The translations under genes and the position numbers were made by a program. From Bog-756 sp963713625 (GTDB taxonomy: Bacteria; Actinomycetota; Acidimicrobiia; Acidimicrobiales; RAAP-2), in NCBI GenBank assembly GCA_963713625.1, contig CAVQMN010000008.1, forward strand, positions 124,001-188,000: a stretch of 64,000 nucleotides of DNA, written 5' to 3'. Below, piece after piece: positions 8,382 to 17,128 of the stretch (positions within the stretch are counted from its first letter, which is position 1; every line of letters begins with the position of its first letter). Under the pieces are notes generated by a model. The model searched no databases and had not been told where the DNA came from. It saw only the letters and a list, made by a program, of their open reading frames with translations.

Positions 8382-9626
8382 GTGGCTCAGAGGCGAACGG
8401 CGGCGTGGCTCTGCCTGGCGGCTTCGGCGCTGATCGTCGGTGGGTGCTCGTCGCAGACCTCTTCGGCGCCCGCCGTGGCCCACCGACCGCCCCCGCCGAA
8501 GACGGGCGGCACGACGACGGTCGCACCGCCGTCCACCACCCCGGGTCCTCCCTCAGCCGTGCCCACCACCGTGCTGCCCCCGGCTGTCCCGGCCCCGGGT
8601 TGGACCCAGGCGTTGACCGCGCTCCCACCCGGCGGGGGGTTCAGCTCGCTCTCGTGCCTCTCGGACACCTTCTGTATCGCCGCCGGCGGAGGGACGAGCG
8701 GGGATCCCTCCGAGCTCACCGCCGGGTCGGGGGTGGCCGAATCGTGGGACGGGGCGGCGTGGTCGGAACCGTCCGTCTACTACCCCGGCCCGGCCACCGG
8801 TTCGGTCACGGCACCGGTCCTGCCCGCGGTGGCCTGCACGTCAGGACCGTCGTGCCTGATCGCCGACGGATCCGGCCATACGAGCGACGGGAACGGCACC
8901 GACTGGTCGACGCCGACGGCCATGCCGACGGCACCGTCGATGCCGACCAACCCGGACGACCCGGGAGCCGGGCATCCCGGATCGCGCACCATGGCCGTCT
9001 CGTGCCCCTCGCCCACCTTCTGCGCCTTCGTGGACAACACCGGCCACACCTACGAGCTGGCCGACGGCCGGTGGCTGGCCTCGCAGTCGTTCGGGACGCC
9101 GAGCGGTCACGGGGCTCCCGTCTCGCTGTACCAGCCCGGCCGGGTGGGGGTCTCATGCCCGACGCCGTCGGCCTGCATGGCGGTGGTCGGTGCCTCGGTA
9201 CTCGACTGGAACGGCTCCAGTTGGGCCGAGGAGTCCGAGCCCTGGACCTCCTCGCTGGCCTCGGGGGCATCCGACGCCACCGCCATCTCCTGCCCCACCG
9301 CCTCGTTGTGCGCCATCGCCAACGGCACCGGGGTGTCGATGGGCAGCCCCGGAGGCCCGTGGTCGAGCGCCCCGAACGCCGACCCGGACGGGCAGCTCGA
9401 CTCGATCTCGTGTCCCTCCGCCACCTTCTGCCTGGCTGCGGGCTCGAGCGGCTCGGTGGTCACGTGGAACGGGGCGGGCTGGAGCTCGCCGGACCAGGTC
9501 ATCCCGTCGGCCGATGAGTACCCGGGCAACGGCACGTCCGTGTCCTGCCCGAACCCCCAGTTCTGCATGGTCCTCAACGGGGACGGCGACTACGCCACCT
9601 ATTCGGGGTCGCCGTCCCCGTCGTGA
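8382..9626 (+). CDS. Secreted lipoprotein with seven cysteine-paired repeats
   Basis: Hypothetical exported protein of 414 residues. The N-terminus has Arg residues, a hydrophobic core and a lipobox-like VGGC near residue 22, so it is probably a lipoprotein. A Pro/Thr-rich tether (~25-70) is followed by seven repeats, each beginning like SCPSPTFC (Cys-x5-Cys) and separated by 35-60 residues; the form suggests a disulfide-stapled beta-propeller-like domain. Such SCPS-FC repeats are common in secreted actinobacterial proteins of unknown function. The GTG at 8382 has GGGAG 4-5 bases upstream. It ends 20 bp from the convergent DUF1697 gene. Confidence 0.75.
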   Translation: MAQRRTAAWLCLAASALIVGGCSSQTSSAPAVAHRPPPPKTGGTTTVAPPSTTPGPPSAVPTTVLPPAVPAPGWTQALTALPPGGGFSSLSCLSDTFCIAAGGGTSGDPSELTAGSGVAESWDGAAWSEPSVYYPGPATGSVTAPVLPAVACTSGPSCLIADGSGHTSDGNGTDWSTPTAMPTAPSMPTNPDDPGAGHPGSRTMAVSCPSPTFCAFVDNTGHTYELADGRWLASQSFGTPSGHGAPVSLYQPGRVGVSCPTPSACMAVVGASVLDWNGSSWAEESEPWTSSLASGASDATAISCPTASLCAIANGTGVSMGSPGGPWSSAPNADPDGQLDSISCPSATFCLAAGSSGSVVTWNGAGWSSPDQVIPSADEYPGNGTSVSCPNPQFCMVLNGDGDYATYSGSPSPS

Positions 9627-9645
9627 CGGTGGACCGAGGCTTCGG

Positions 9646-10188
9646 TTACCGCCTGCACAGCTCGGCCAGGGCGGAGACCGTACGCCAATTGCGGGTGGTG
9701 GCCCCGACCCCGAGACGCCGCTCGAGGTAGGTGTTGTTGAGCTTGGTCTCGCCGTAGCCGCCGGGACAGTGGAGGTAGACGTGGGTGCCACACACCGCGA
9801 ACCGGTCGTCGCCGAACTGGCCCGACAGCCCTTCGAGCTCGGTCACCTTCGGGGCCGCGGGCCGGTCGGCCAGAAAGGTGACATGGAGTGTCTTCGGATC
9901 CAGTTCGTCGCCGGACAAGGGGTTGCCGTCGAGGATCTTCTCGAGCTGCGGCCTGCTCCGGGCCAGGACGGGCACCTCCAGGTCGAGGTCGGCCGCCAAC
10001 CGGGCCTCGATGGCTCGGGCCACGGTGGCCGCCGTCCCGGGCGCGGTGAACACCACGTTCCCGCTCTGCAGGTAGGTGGTGGCATCGGCGAAGCCGAGGG
10101 ATGACACGATGTCGCGCAGGTCGGCCATGGCCAGCCGGTTCCGGCCACCGACGTTGACGCTGCGGAGCAGGGCGGCAAAGGTGGCCAC
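9646..10188 (-). CDS. DUF1697 family protein
   Basis: Small cytoplasmic protein of 180 residues matching DUF1697: N-terminal FAALLRSVNVGGRNRLAMADLR, then TYLQSGNVVF and a C-terminal segment GETKLNNTYLERRLGVGATTRNWRTV, here cited as separate landmarks. The length is the family norm. The start codon is GTG at 10188. Function unknown; the gene stands alone, convergent with the lipoprotein gene and 53 bp downstream of korB on the same strand. Confidence 0.88.
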   Translation of the reverse strand: MATFAALLRSVNVGGRNRLAMADLRDIVSSLGFADATTYLQSGNVVFTAPGTAATVARAIEARLAADLDLEVPVLARSRPQLEKILDGNPLSGDELDPKTLHVTFLADRPAAPKVTELEGLSGQFGDDRFAVCGTHVYLHCPGGYGETKLNNTYLERRLGVGATTRNWRTVSALAELCRR

Positions 10189-10240
10189 GCCGATCCCCTG
10201 TCCTCGGGCTCGTCAGCCGGCTCGGCGGCTCAGACCCGCG

Positions 10241-11287
10241 CTACTCGACCGTCCACGACGAGCCGGAACGCAGGAGTGCGTCCAGATCACCGGGGCCGCG
10301 GCGGGTGATGGCCTCGTCGATCTGGCGGGCCATCCCCTCGCCGTACTCGGGCCGTTCGACGTCGCGGAACACCCCGATGGGCGTGGGCTCGTACGGCCCC
10401 CTCGACAACCGGCTCAGCTGGAAGGCGAGACCGGGATTGTCACGGTTCTCGTCGTGGACCAGGAGGGCCGACTCCCCCACGTCGGCCACTTCGACCACGT
10501 CGACGGTGCCGTCACGTTGGAGCACGACCCCGTGCTCGCCTTCGGGACCGAACCGGATGGGCTCACCGTGGACCAGGGGGATGAGCATGTCGGCGCGGTG
10601 GTCCTTGCCGGTGATCTGCTCGAAGGCACCGTCGTTGAAGACGTTGCAGTTCTGGTAGATCTCGACGAACGACGCCCCCCGGTGCTGGTGAGCCCGGCGG
10701 AAGACCTCCATCATGTGCTTGCGGTCCATGTCGTGGGTGCGGGCCACGAACCCGGCCTCGGCCCCGAGGGCCAGGCTCAGCGGGTTGAACGGCTGCTCCA
10801 GCGAGCCGAAGGGCGTGGACTTCGTGACCTTGGCCATCTCCGAGGTCGGCGAGTACTGGCCCTTGGTCAGACCGTAGATCTGGTTGTTGAACAACAGGAT
10901 GGTGATGTTGACGTTCCGCCGCAGCGCGTGGATCAGGTGGTTGCCGCCGATGGACAAGGAGTCACCGTCACCGGTCACCACCCACACGTCGAGGTCGGGC
11001 CGCGTCGTGGCCAGGCCGGTGGCGATGGCGGGTGCCCGACCGTGGATGGAGTGCATCCCGTAGGTGTTCATGTAGTACGGGAACCGGGCGGCACAGCCGA
11101 TACCGGACAGGAACACCGTGCTCTCCCGGCGCACACCGAGGTCGGGCATGAGCATCTGCACGGCGGCCAGGATCGAGTAGTCACCGCAGCCCGGACACCA
11201 CCGGACCTCCTGGTCGGAGGACCAGTCCTTGCGGGTGGTGAGGGGAACCGGGACCGAGGTCTCTTCCGCGGGGGCCAGGTCGGTCAT
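10241..11287 (-). CDS. korB: 2-oxoglutarate:ferredoxin oxidoreductase, beta subunit
   Basis: Thiamine diphosphate-binding subunit, 348 residues, of the oxygen-tolerant actinobacterial KorAB enzyme, which oxidatively decarboxylates 2-oxoglutarate to succinyl-CoA and reduces ferredoxin. CPGCGDYSIL near residue 30 supplies iron-sulfur cysteines; the TDP site is seen in GDGDSLSIGGNH and LLFNNQIYGLTKGQ. The start ATG shares one base with the korA stop (TGATG), indicating coupled translation. Assignment to 2-oxoglutarate rather than another 2-oxoacid rests on the KorAB-like form of both subunits. Confidence 0.92.
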   Translation of the reverse strand: MTDLAPAEETSVPVPLTTRKDWSSDQEVRWCPGCGDYSILAAVQMLMPDLGVRRESTVFLSGIGCAARFPYYMNTYGMHSIHGRAPAIATGLATTRPDLDVWVVTGDGDSLSIGGNHLIHALRRNVNITILLFNNQIYGLTKGQYSPTSEMAKVTKSTPFGSLEQPFNPLSLALGAEAGFVARTHDMDRKHMMEVFRRAHQHRGASFVEIYQNCNVFNDGAFEQITGKDHRADMLIPLVHGEPIRFGPEGEHGVVLQRDGTVDVVEVADVGESALLVHDENRDNPGLAFQLSRLSRGPYEPTPIGVFRDVERPEYGEGMARQIDEAITRRGPGDLDALLRSGSSWTVE

Positions 11288-13281
11288 CAGTCGGACACCT
11301 TTCCGTTCGGGGACTCCGCTCGGCCCGGGGACGCCACCACCGGGCCGGAGCCGTGACCGTTGGCCAGGGAGCCGGCCGCTCCGGGCGGCAACGGATCGGC
11401 ACTGGACCCGTCGATCTGCTGGAGGATGGCCGCTTCCATGGCCGCAGCCCGGAAGGGAATGCCCTGGACCTGGGTGAAGGAGATGGCATCGACCAGGTAC
11501 TCGGCCCGCAGCAGGCGGCTGAGCTGACCGAGGTTGACCTCGGGGACCAGCACCTTCTTGTACCGGCTGAGCACCTCGCCGAGGTCGGCGGGGAACGGGT
11601 TGAGGTGAACCAGATGGGCCTGGGCCACCTTGTGGCCCCGGGCCCGCACCCGTTGCACACCGGCGGCGATGGCACCGTAGGTGGAACCCCAGCCCACGAC
11701 CAGCACCTCGGCCCCTTCCTCGTCGTCCACGTCCGTCGGAGGGATGTCGTTGGCGATGCCGGCGATCTTGGCGGCCCGGAGCCTGGTCATCCGCTCGTGG
11801 TTGGCCCCGTCGTAGGCCACGTTTCCTGAGCCGTCGGACTTCTCCAGGCCCCCGATCCGGTGCTCCAGACCGGGCACGCCCGGCGGTGCCCACGGCCGGG
11901 CCAGGGTGACCTCGTCCCTCACGTAGGGCCAGAAGACCTCGTGACCGTCGGGATCGGTGTGGTTGGGGGCGGTGGCGAAGTCGGGATCGATGTCGGGCAG
12001 GTCGCCCATGTCCGGCAGTCGCCAGGGCTCTGCCCCGTTGGCCAGGTAGCCGTCCGAGAGGAGGATGACCGGCGTGCGGTACTTGACGGCCAGTCGGACC
12101 GCCTCCACCGTGGCCTCGAAGCAGTGCGACGGGGTCTTGGCGGCCACGATGGGAAGGGGGGCTTCGCCATGGCGGCCGTACATGGCGTGGAGGAGGTCGG
12201 CCTGCTCCGTCTTGGTGGGGAGACCGGTGGACGGCCCGCCCCGCTGGATGTCGATGATCAGCAGCGGGAGCTCGAGGCTGATGGCCAGCCCCATCGTCTC
12301 GGACTTGAGGTCGATGCCCGGACCTGAGGTCGTGGTCACCCCGAGGGATCCGCCGAAGGCTGCACCGAGGGCGGCGCCGATCCCGGAGATCTCGTCCTCG
12401 GCCTGGAAGGTCCGCACCCCGAACTGCTTGTGCTTCGACAGCTCGTGGAGGATGTCGGAGGCGGGGGTGATCGGATAGGTACCGAGGAACAGGGGCAGCC
12501 CGCTCCGGGTGGCCGCGGCGATGAGGCCCCAGGCCGTGGCCGTGTTCCCGGTGATGTTGACGTACTCGCCGGGCGCCAGCGTGGCCGGCTTCACCTGGTA
12601 GGAGGACTCGAACAGTTCCGCCGTCTCCCCGAAGTGGAAACCCGCCTTGAAGGCCCGGAGGTTGGCTTCCATCACCAGGGGCTTGCCCGCGTACTTTTCC
12701 GTGATCCACTCGATGGTGGCTTCGATGGGACGGGTGTAGAGCCAACTGATCAGCCCCAGCGCGAAGAAGTTCTTGGACCGTTCCGCATCCCTGGGCTTGA
12801 CCCCCGCGTCCTTGGACACCTCGGTGGTGATCGAGGTCATGGGCACCTCGTAGACGGTGTAGGCGGCCAGCGACCCGTCGGCCAGTGGGCTGGACTCGTA
12901 GCCCGCCTTGGCCAGGTTCCGCTCCTCGAAGGAGTCCACGTTGACGATGATGGTGGCGCCCTTCGGCAGGGAGTCGAGATTGGCCTTGAGGGCGGCCGGG
13001 TTCATGGCCACCAGCACGTTGGGGGTGTCGCCGGGCGTGGAAATATCGTGATCGGAGATGTGCACCTGGAAGGCGGACACCCCGGCGAGCGTCCCGGCCG
13101 GCGCCCGGATCTCGGCGGGAAAGTCGGGAAACGTGGCCAGGTCGTTACCCAGCAGCGCCGACGTGGTGGTGAAGCGATCGCCGGCCAGCTGCATTCCGTC
13201 GCCTGAGTCTCCGGCGAACCGGATGACAACGCGGTCCAGCAGCTGGGGGGATTTCGGGTCGGTCGTGGTGTCGGACACCAT
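11287..13281 (-). CDS. korA: 2-oxoglutarate:ferredoxin oxidoreductase, alpha subunit (gamma-alpha fusion)
   Basis: Large subunit of KorAB, 664 residues. The N-terminal ~200 residues are the gamma domain (IRFAGDSGDGMQLAG at ~20-35), fused to the pyrimidine-binding alpha domain, with YPITPASDILHEL near residue 265 and GVTTTSGPGIDLKSE near 320. A C-terminal extension rich in Ser/Pro/Gly follows the last domain. It works with KorB in the TCA cycle, possibly replacing 2-oxoglutarate dehydrogenase. GAAGGAGC lies just upstream of the ATG at 13281. A TAGACT hexamer on the minus strand ~130 bp upstream could be a -10, but no convincing -35 was seen. Confidence 0.92.
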   Translation of the reverse strand: MVSDTTTDPKSPQLLDRVVIRFAGDSGDGMQLAGDRFTTTSALLGNDLATFPDFPAEIRAPAGTLAGVSAFQVHISDHDISTPGDTPNVLVAMNPAALKANLDSLPKGATIIVNVDSFEERNLAKAGYESSPLADGSLAAYTVYEVPMTSITTEVSKDAGVKPRDAERSKNFFALGLISWLYTRPIEATIEWITEKYAGKPLVMEANLRAFKAGFHFGETAELFESSYQVKPATLAPGEYVNITGNTATAWGLIAAATRSGLPLFLGTYPITPASDILHELSKHKQFGVRTFQAEDEISGIGAALGAAFGGSLGVTTTSGPGIDLKSETMGLAISLELPLLIIDIQRGGPSTGLPTKTEQADLLHAMYGRHGEAPLPIVAAKTPSHCFEATVEAVRLAVKYRTPVILLSDGYLANGAEPWRLPDMGDLPDIDPDFATAPNHTDPDGHEVFWPYVRDEVTLARPWAPPGVPGLEHRIGGLEKSDGSGNVAYDGANHERMTRLRAAKIAGIANDIPPTDVDDEEGAEVLVVGWGSTYGAIAAGVQRVRARGHKVAQAHLVHLNPFPADLGEVLSRYKKVLVPEVNLGQLSRLLRAEYLVDAISFTQVQGIPFRAAAMEAAILQQIDGSSADPLPPGAAGSLANGHGSGPVVASPGRAESPNGKVSD

Positions 13282-13466
13282 GCTCCTTCGTGCTGATTTT
13301 GCTGCGCTCAGTCGCCGGACTCGGGCTCGGCGCTGCTACGTCTGGACGGTGCTCGCCCGGATGAACACCCCTGACCCCGGATTCGGCGCCACAGCCACAG
13401 TCTACCGTCCGAAGGTCGGTCCGAGCGGAGTCGGGGGGCCGGCCACCGGTCGGCGGGGCCGGGCCG

Positions 13467-14516
13467 TCAGGCGATGGTGACCGATTGGTCCAGGTAGACG
13501 TCCTGGATGGCGTGGATGAGGGCCGCACCCTCATCCGTGGGCCGCTGGAAGGCCTTGCGCCCCACGATGAGCCCCGATCCTCCCGCCCGCTTGTTGATGA
13601 CCGCGGTGCGGACGGCCTGGGCCAGGTCGTCGGCGCCCTTCGACTCACCACCCGAGTTGATGAGCGGAACCCTCCCCGCATAGCAGTTGACCACCTGCCA
13701 GCGGGCCAGGTCGATGGGGTTGTCGGTGGTCAGCTGGCTGTAGACCAGCGGATCGGTCTTCCCGAACTTCAGGGCGTTGTAGCCGCCGTTGTTCTCCGGC
13801 TGCTTCTGCTTGATGATGTCGGCTTCGATGGTCACACCCAGATGGTTGGCCTGCCCGGTGAGATCGGCCGCGAGGTGGTAGTCGGTGTCGCCCTGTTTGA
13901 AGGCGGGGTTCCTCAGGTAGCACCACAGGACGGTGAACATCCCCAGCCGGTGGGCCTCGGCGAAGGCGCGGGACACTTCCACGATCTGACGGTCGGCGCC
14001 TTCGGAGCCGAAGTAGATGGTCGCCCCCACACCGACGGCACCGAGGTCGAAGGCCTGGGTGACCCCACCGAACATCACCTGGTCGTAGGTGTTCGGGTAG
14101 TTGAGGAAGTCGTTGTGGTTCAGTTTCACGATGAAGGGGATCTTGTGCACATAACGGCGGGACACGATGCCGAGGCCGCCGAGCGTGGTGGCGATGGCGT
14201 TGCAGTCCCCGGCGATGGCCAGGTCGCAGAGCTTGGCCGGATCGAAGTAGGCCGGGAACTTGGCGAAGCTCGCCGCGGCCGAGTGCTCGATCCCCTGGTC
14301 GACCGGGAGGATGGAGAGGTAACCGGTGCCGGCCAGACGGCCCGTGTTGTACACGGTGCCGAGGTTGCGGAGCACGGTGGCCGACCGGTCGGAGTCGACG
14401 AAGATGTTGTCGAGGTGGTCGGGGCCCGGAAGGTTGAGGAGCTCGGCCGGGAACGCCTTCGCCGTGTAGTTGAGCAGCGAGTCCGCCTCGTCGCCGAGTA
14501 GCTGTTCGATGGTCAT
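13467..14516 (-). CDS. fbaB: Class I fructose-bisphosphate aldolase, FbaB/DhnA type
   Basis: Glycolytic and gluconeogenic aldolase that cleaves fructose-1,6-bisphosphate through a Schiff base. It is 349 residues, almost exactly the length of E. coli FbaB. The lysine in EADIIKQK is residue 236, the position of the Schiff-base lysine in the E. coli enzyme; the phosphate-binding NSGGESKG segment is also present near residue 300. The ATG at 14516 begins the conserved sequence. The gene follows the TPR gene by 10 bp on the same strand. Confidence 0.93.
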   Translation of the reverse strand: MTIEQLLGDEADSLLNYTAKAFPAELLNLPGPDHLDNIFVDSDRSATVLRNLGTVYNTGRLAGTGYLSILPVDQGIEHSAAASFAKFPAYFDPAKLCDLAIAGDCNAIATTLGGLGIVSRRYVHKIPFIVKLNHNDFLNYPNTYDQVMFGGVTQAFDLGAVGVGATIYFGSEGADRQIVEVSRAFAEAHRLGMFTVLWCYLRNPAFKQGDTDYHLAADLTGQANHLGVTIEADIIKQKQPENNGGYNALKFGKTDPLVYSQLTTDNPIDLARWQVVNCYAGRVPLINSGGESKGADDLAQAVRTAVINKRAGGSGLIVGRKAFQRPTDEGAALIHAIQDVYLDQSVTIA

Positions 14517-14526
14517 GTTCCCAAGC

Positions 14527-16044
14527 CTAACGGGCGTTGCGCGGCCGGTTCGGCGTCCGGCGTGCCCGGGTCGGCGGTCCGAGGGATTCGAGCCGGTCGG
14601 CCACGTCGTAGGCGTCCGGATCGGCCGCGGCGATCCGGAGGAAGAGCTCGCGGGCCTTGGCCAGGTCACCCGAGCGCTCCATCAGGTCGCCCAGCACGTA
14701 CCACTGGCGCAGGTGACGTTCGGCCGGGTTGCGCACCAGGCGACCGGCACCCACCTCCACCAGCAGAGCCACGGCGCCGGCCAGATCACCATTGTCCGCC
14801 CGGGTCCCGGCCAGCACCAACCGGCCTTCGGAGAGGACTTCGGGGTCGGGCGATCCTTGGCGGAGCTCCGTGTAGAGCGCCTCCACCCGCTTCGGGCGTC
14901 CGAGGGCGCGCTGGCAGTCCATCCGGACCGGATGCTGGTCGACCGAACCGGTCAGGGCGGCGAAGGCCTCGAGGTTGGGGAGCGCGGCCTTCCAGTAGCT
15001 CTGGTGGTACTGGCTGAGGGCCAGCAGTTCCCGGGCCGACGGTGAGTTGGGGATGGCGTCCACCACGGTCTTGAGGATCCGCGACGCATCCCGGTACCGC
15101 TCACGCTCGAAGGCGCCGATACCGGCGGCCATGCGTTCGGTGATCCGGGCCCGGAGATGACTCCAGTCGGGGCCGGCGGCGGAAGCAAGCTCATTGGCGA
15201 TGTCGGGTGGGAGCTCGGCCGGCGCCTGTACCGTGCGGTGAGCCGGTGGCCGCAATTTTTGGCTGCCGGCCTCACCCCGGCGGCGGGTGTCGGTGCGCTC
15301 CCAGCGCTCGGGGACGAACTCGTCGGACCGGGTGCGCGAACCCCGGCGGCGGTCGGGGCTGTCCGGGTCCGGGCGTTGACGCTCCGGCTCTCCGCGTACC
15401 GTGCTCGCCCCCCGTCGGGCCACGCTCCCCCACCCCTTACGGACGACCGGTGGCCTCGAGCTCGATGCCTGCGGTCGACCGTCCGGCTTCCATCCCGTCC
15501 CGGTCGTCGATTCGCGGCGCGGCGGCCGTCCCGGGCGCCCGTCCGGTGCGGACGATCTGCCGCTCCCCCGTGGGCCGGTCCCCGGAGGCCGACCCCGGTC
15601 TCCCCGGTAACCGCTCGATTGGCTCCGGTCGTCTGAACGCGCCGACCCGCCGGTGCGACGCCGGTCGTCGGCGCCGCCGGTCCCCGACGGGCCCGACCGC
15701 GGCGATCCGGTCGATCGTCCCGATCCGCCCGCGCCTCGCGGTCCGGCTGGCCCGTCGGACCGCGCCGGCCTGTCCGACCGTCCCGATCCGCCCGTGCGTC
15801 CTGAACCTCCGGCGCGTCCCGAACCTGCGGCGCGTCCCGAACCTGCGGCGCGTCCCGAACCTGACGATCCTGTGGGTCTGTCCGACCTCGTCGACCGACC
15901 CGACCCACCCGACCGTGCCGGGCGACCCGACCGTTCCGGGCCGCCCGGGCGGCCGCCGGATGCACCGGGGCCTCGCGGGCGCGGAGGACCAGGAGGTTTG
16001 GACGCTGCCATTCGATCGAGTGTACCGGTAGCCGTCCGGCTCAC
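14527..16044 (-). CDS. TPR-containing protein with basic low-complexity N-terminus
   Basis: Hypothetical protein of 505 residues. Residues ~15-270 are low complexity, dominated by Gly, Ser, Arg and Pro with many SGRS/RPARS repeats and strongly basic. Residues ~275-505 form several TPR-like helix pairs (ARITERMAAGIGAFERERY, ILKTVVDAIPNSPSARELLALSQYH, VLGDLMERSGDLAKARELF). TPR domains hold protein complexes together; a basic disordered arm could bind nucleic acid, but this is speculation. The GTG at 16044 has GAGGGG 4 bases upstream; ATG 16011 is an alternative. Only the TPR half is confidently coding by conservation; the arm depends on frame continuity. Confidence 0.65.
   Translation of the reverse strand: MSRTATGTLDRMAASKPPGPPRPRGPGASGGRPGGPERSGRPARSGGSGRSTRSDRPTGSSGSGRAAGSGRAAGSGRAGGSGRTGGSGRSDRPARSDGPAGPRGAGGSGRSTGSPRSGPSGTGGADDRRRTGGSARSDDRSQSSGYRGDRGRPPGTGPRGSGRSSAPDGRPGRPPRRESTTGTGWKPDGRPQASSSRPPVVRKGWGSVARRGASTVRGEPERQRPDPDSPDRRRGSRTRSDEFVPERWERTDTRRRGEAGSQKLRPPAHRTVQAPAELPPDIANELASAAGPDWSHLRARITERMAAGIGAFERERYRDASRILKTVVDAIPNSPSARELLALSQYHQSYWKAALPNLEAFAALTGSVDQHPVRMDCQRALGRPKRVEALYTELRQGSPDPEVLSEGRLVLAGTRADNGDLAGAVALLVEVGAGRLVRNPAERHLRQWYVLGDLMERSGDLAKARELFLRIAAADPDAYDVADRLESLGPPTRARRTPNRPRNAR
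15803..15862. repeat. 18-bp tandem repeat, about 3.3 copies
   Basis: Units starting at 15803, 15821, 15839 and (partial) 15857 share the pattern gaacctgcggcgcgtccc with one substitution in the first. It lies in the low-complexity arm of the TPR gene, where a multiple-of-three period lets copy number vary without a frame change. Confidence 0.9.
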
Positions 16045-16147
16045 CCATCCCCTCCCGGGCCCGGTGGCTCACACGGGAGATGCCAGGGGCCACCGGCGCG
16101 GCCCGCCGTCGGCGGCCCGGAAACCTCCCCTACCCTTGCATTCGACC

Positions 16148-17128
16148 GTGCCACCAGATCCCGCCCCTCCGTTCGACATCGTGGGCCCCGCCCCGACCCC
16201 GTCGGCCCAGATCCGCCCGTCGGGTCGTGCCGGGGGGTCGCTGCTCGCCGGCCTGGCGCTGGTGGTGGTTGGAGTGATGGCCTGCGGGTGCGGCCAGAGC
16301 GCGGGGGCCGAAGGCCACGCCGGTGGTGCGGGCCGCCCGCATTCCGCCCCCGCGGCGGGAACCTCAGCTCCGACCGAGGAGGAGAGCGCGGCAGCCGAAG
16401 CGGCCACCGCCATCTTCCGAACCGACATCGATGATGCCACCGCCGCCTTCGTCACCGGTGTCGACCGACTCCAGGCCGCGGTCGACACCGGTGCCAGACC
16501 GGAGGCCCAGGCGGACGAGCTGGCCGCCCAGGCCGATTACGACAGGTTCCGCCTCCTCGAGGGCGGTGACCAGACCACGGCGGCCACACTGGACGAGCTG
16601 GACAGCGAGGTCGGCGGCCACCAGTCCTTCGGCGGGCTGCACGCGGTGGAGCGCGACCTGTGGACCTCGGGGGACGCCGCCGACGACATCACCGGCCTGG
16701 TGGCCCAGGCGCCGGTGGCCCAGTACCTGCTGGACAAAGAGGTCCTGGCGCCCGAAGCCATCGGCACCACCGCGGTCGACGAGCTGGGCTGGGTCGACGA
16801 CATGGCCGTCCCCGGCCGGGAGGAGCTCTATTCGCGGCGGGATGCCGTCGACATCGCGGCCACGGTCAGCGCGGCCCACGACGCCTTCGTGGCCCTTCGG
16901 CCACTCGGGCAGCTGGTCGATCCATCGGTCACCGCCTCCGCCGACCGGCAGTTCACCGGGCTCCTCGCCCTGGTGGGGTCGCTCGGCGACCCCGCGCACC
17001 TTCGGGACCAGGACATCTCCGGCGCCAGCCGCCTGGCCCTGTCCCAGCACGTGGATGCCACGGCCGCCGAATTGTCGCAGCTCGCGGCGGCGCTGGCCCC
17101 CTTCGGCACGACCGGACCCTCGTCATGA
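16148..17128 (+). CDS. efeO: Iron uptake lipoprotein EfeO (imelysin/M75 domain)
   Basis: Extracytoplasmic iron-binding component of the Efe system, 326 residues. After a short N-terminal region there is a hydrophobic segment ending VMACGCG, which can serve as a lipobox. The imelysin/M75 domain carries the metal-binding HxxE in GGLHAVERDLW near residue 165. No N-terminal cupredoxin domain is present, as in short EfeO/EfeM proteins. GTG 16148 is chosen because it leaves a usable signal sequence; a TACCCT hexamer at 16131-16136 may be its -10. The stop overlaps the efeB ATG (ATGA). The permease EfeU is not adjacent. Confidence 0.85.
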   Translation: MPPDPAPPFDIVGPAPTPSAQIRPSGRAGGSLLAGLALVVVGVMACGCGQSAGAEGHAGGAGRPHSAPAAGTSAPTEEESAAAEAATAIFRTDIDDATAAFVTGVDRLQAAVDTGARPEAQADELAAQADYDRFRLLEGGDQTTAATLDELDSEVGGHQSFGGLHAVERDLWTSGDAADDITGLVAQAPVAQYLLDKEVLAPEAIGTTAVDELGWVDDMAVPGREELYSRRDAVDIAATVSAAHDAFVALRPLGQLVDPSVTASADRQFTGLLALVGSLGDPAHLRDQDISGASRLALSQHVDATAAELSQLAAALAPFGTTGPSS

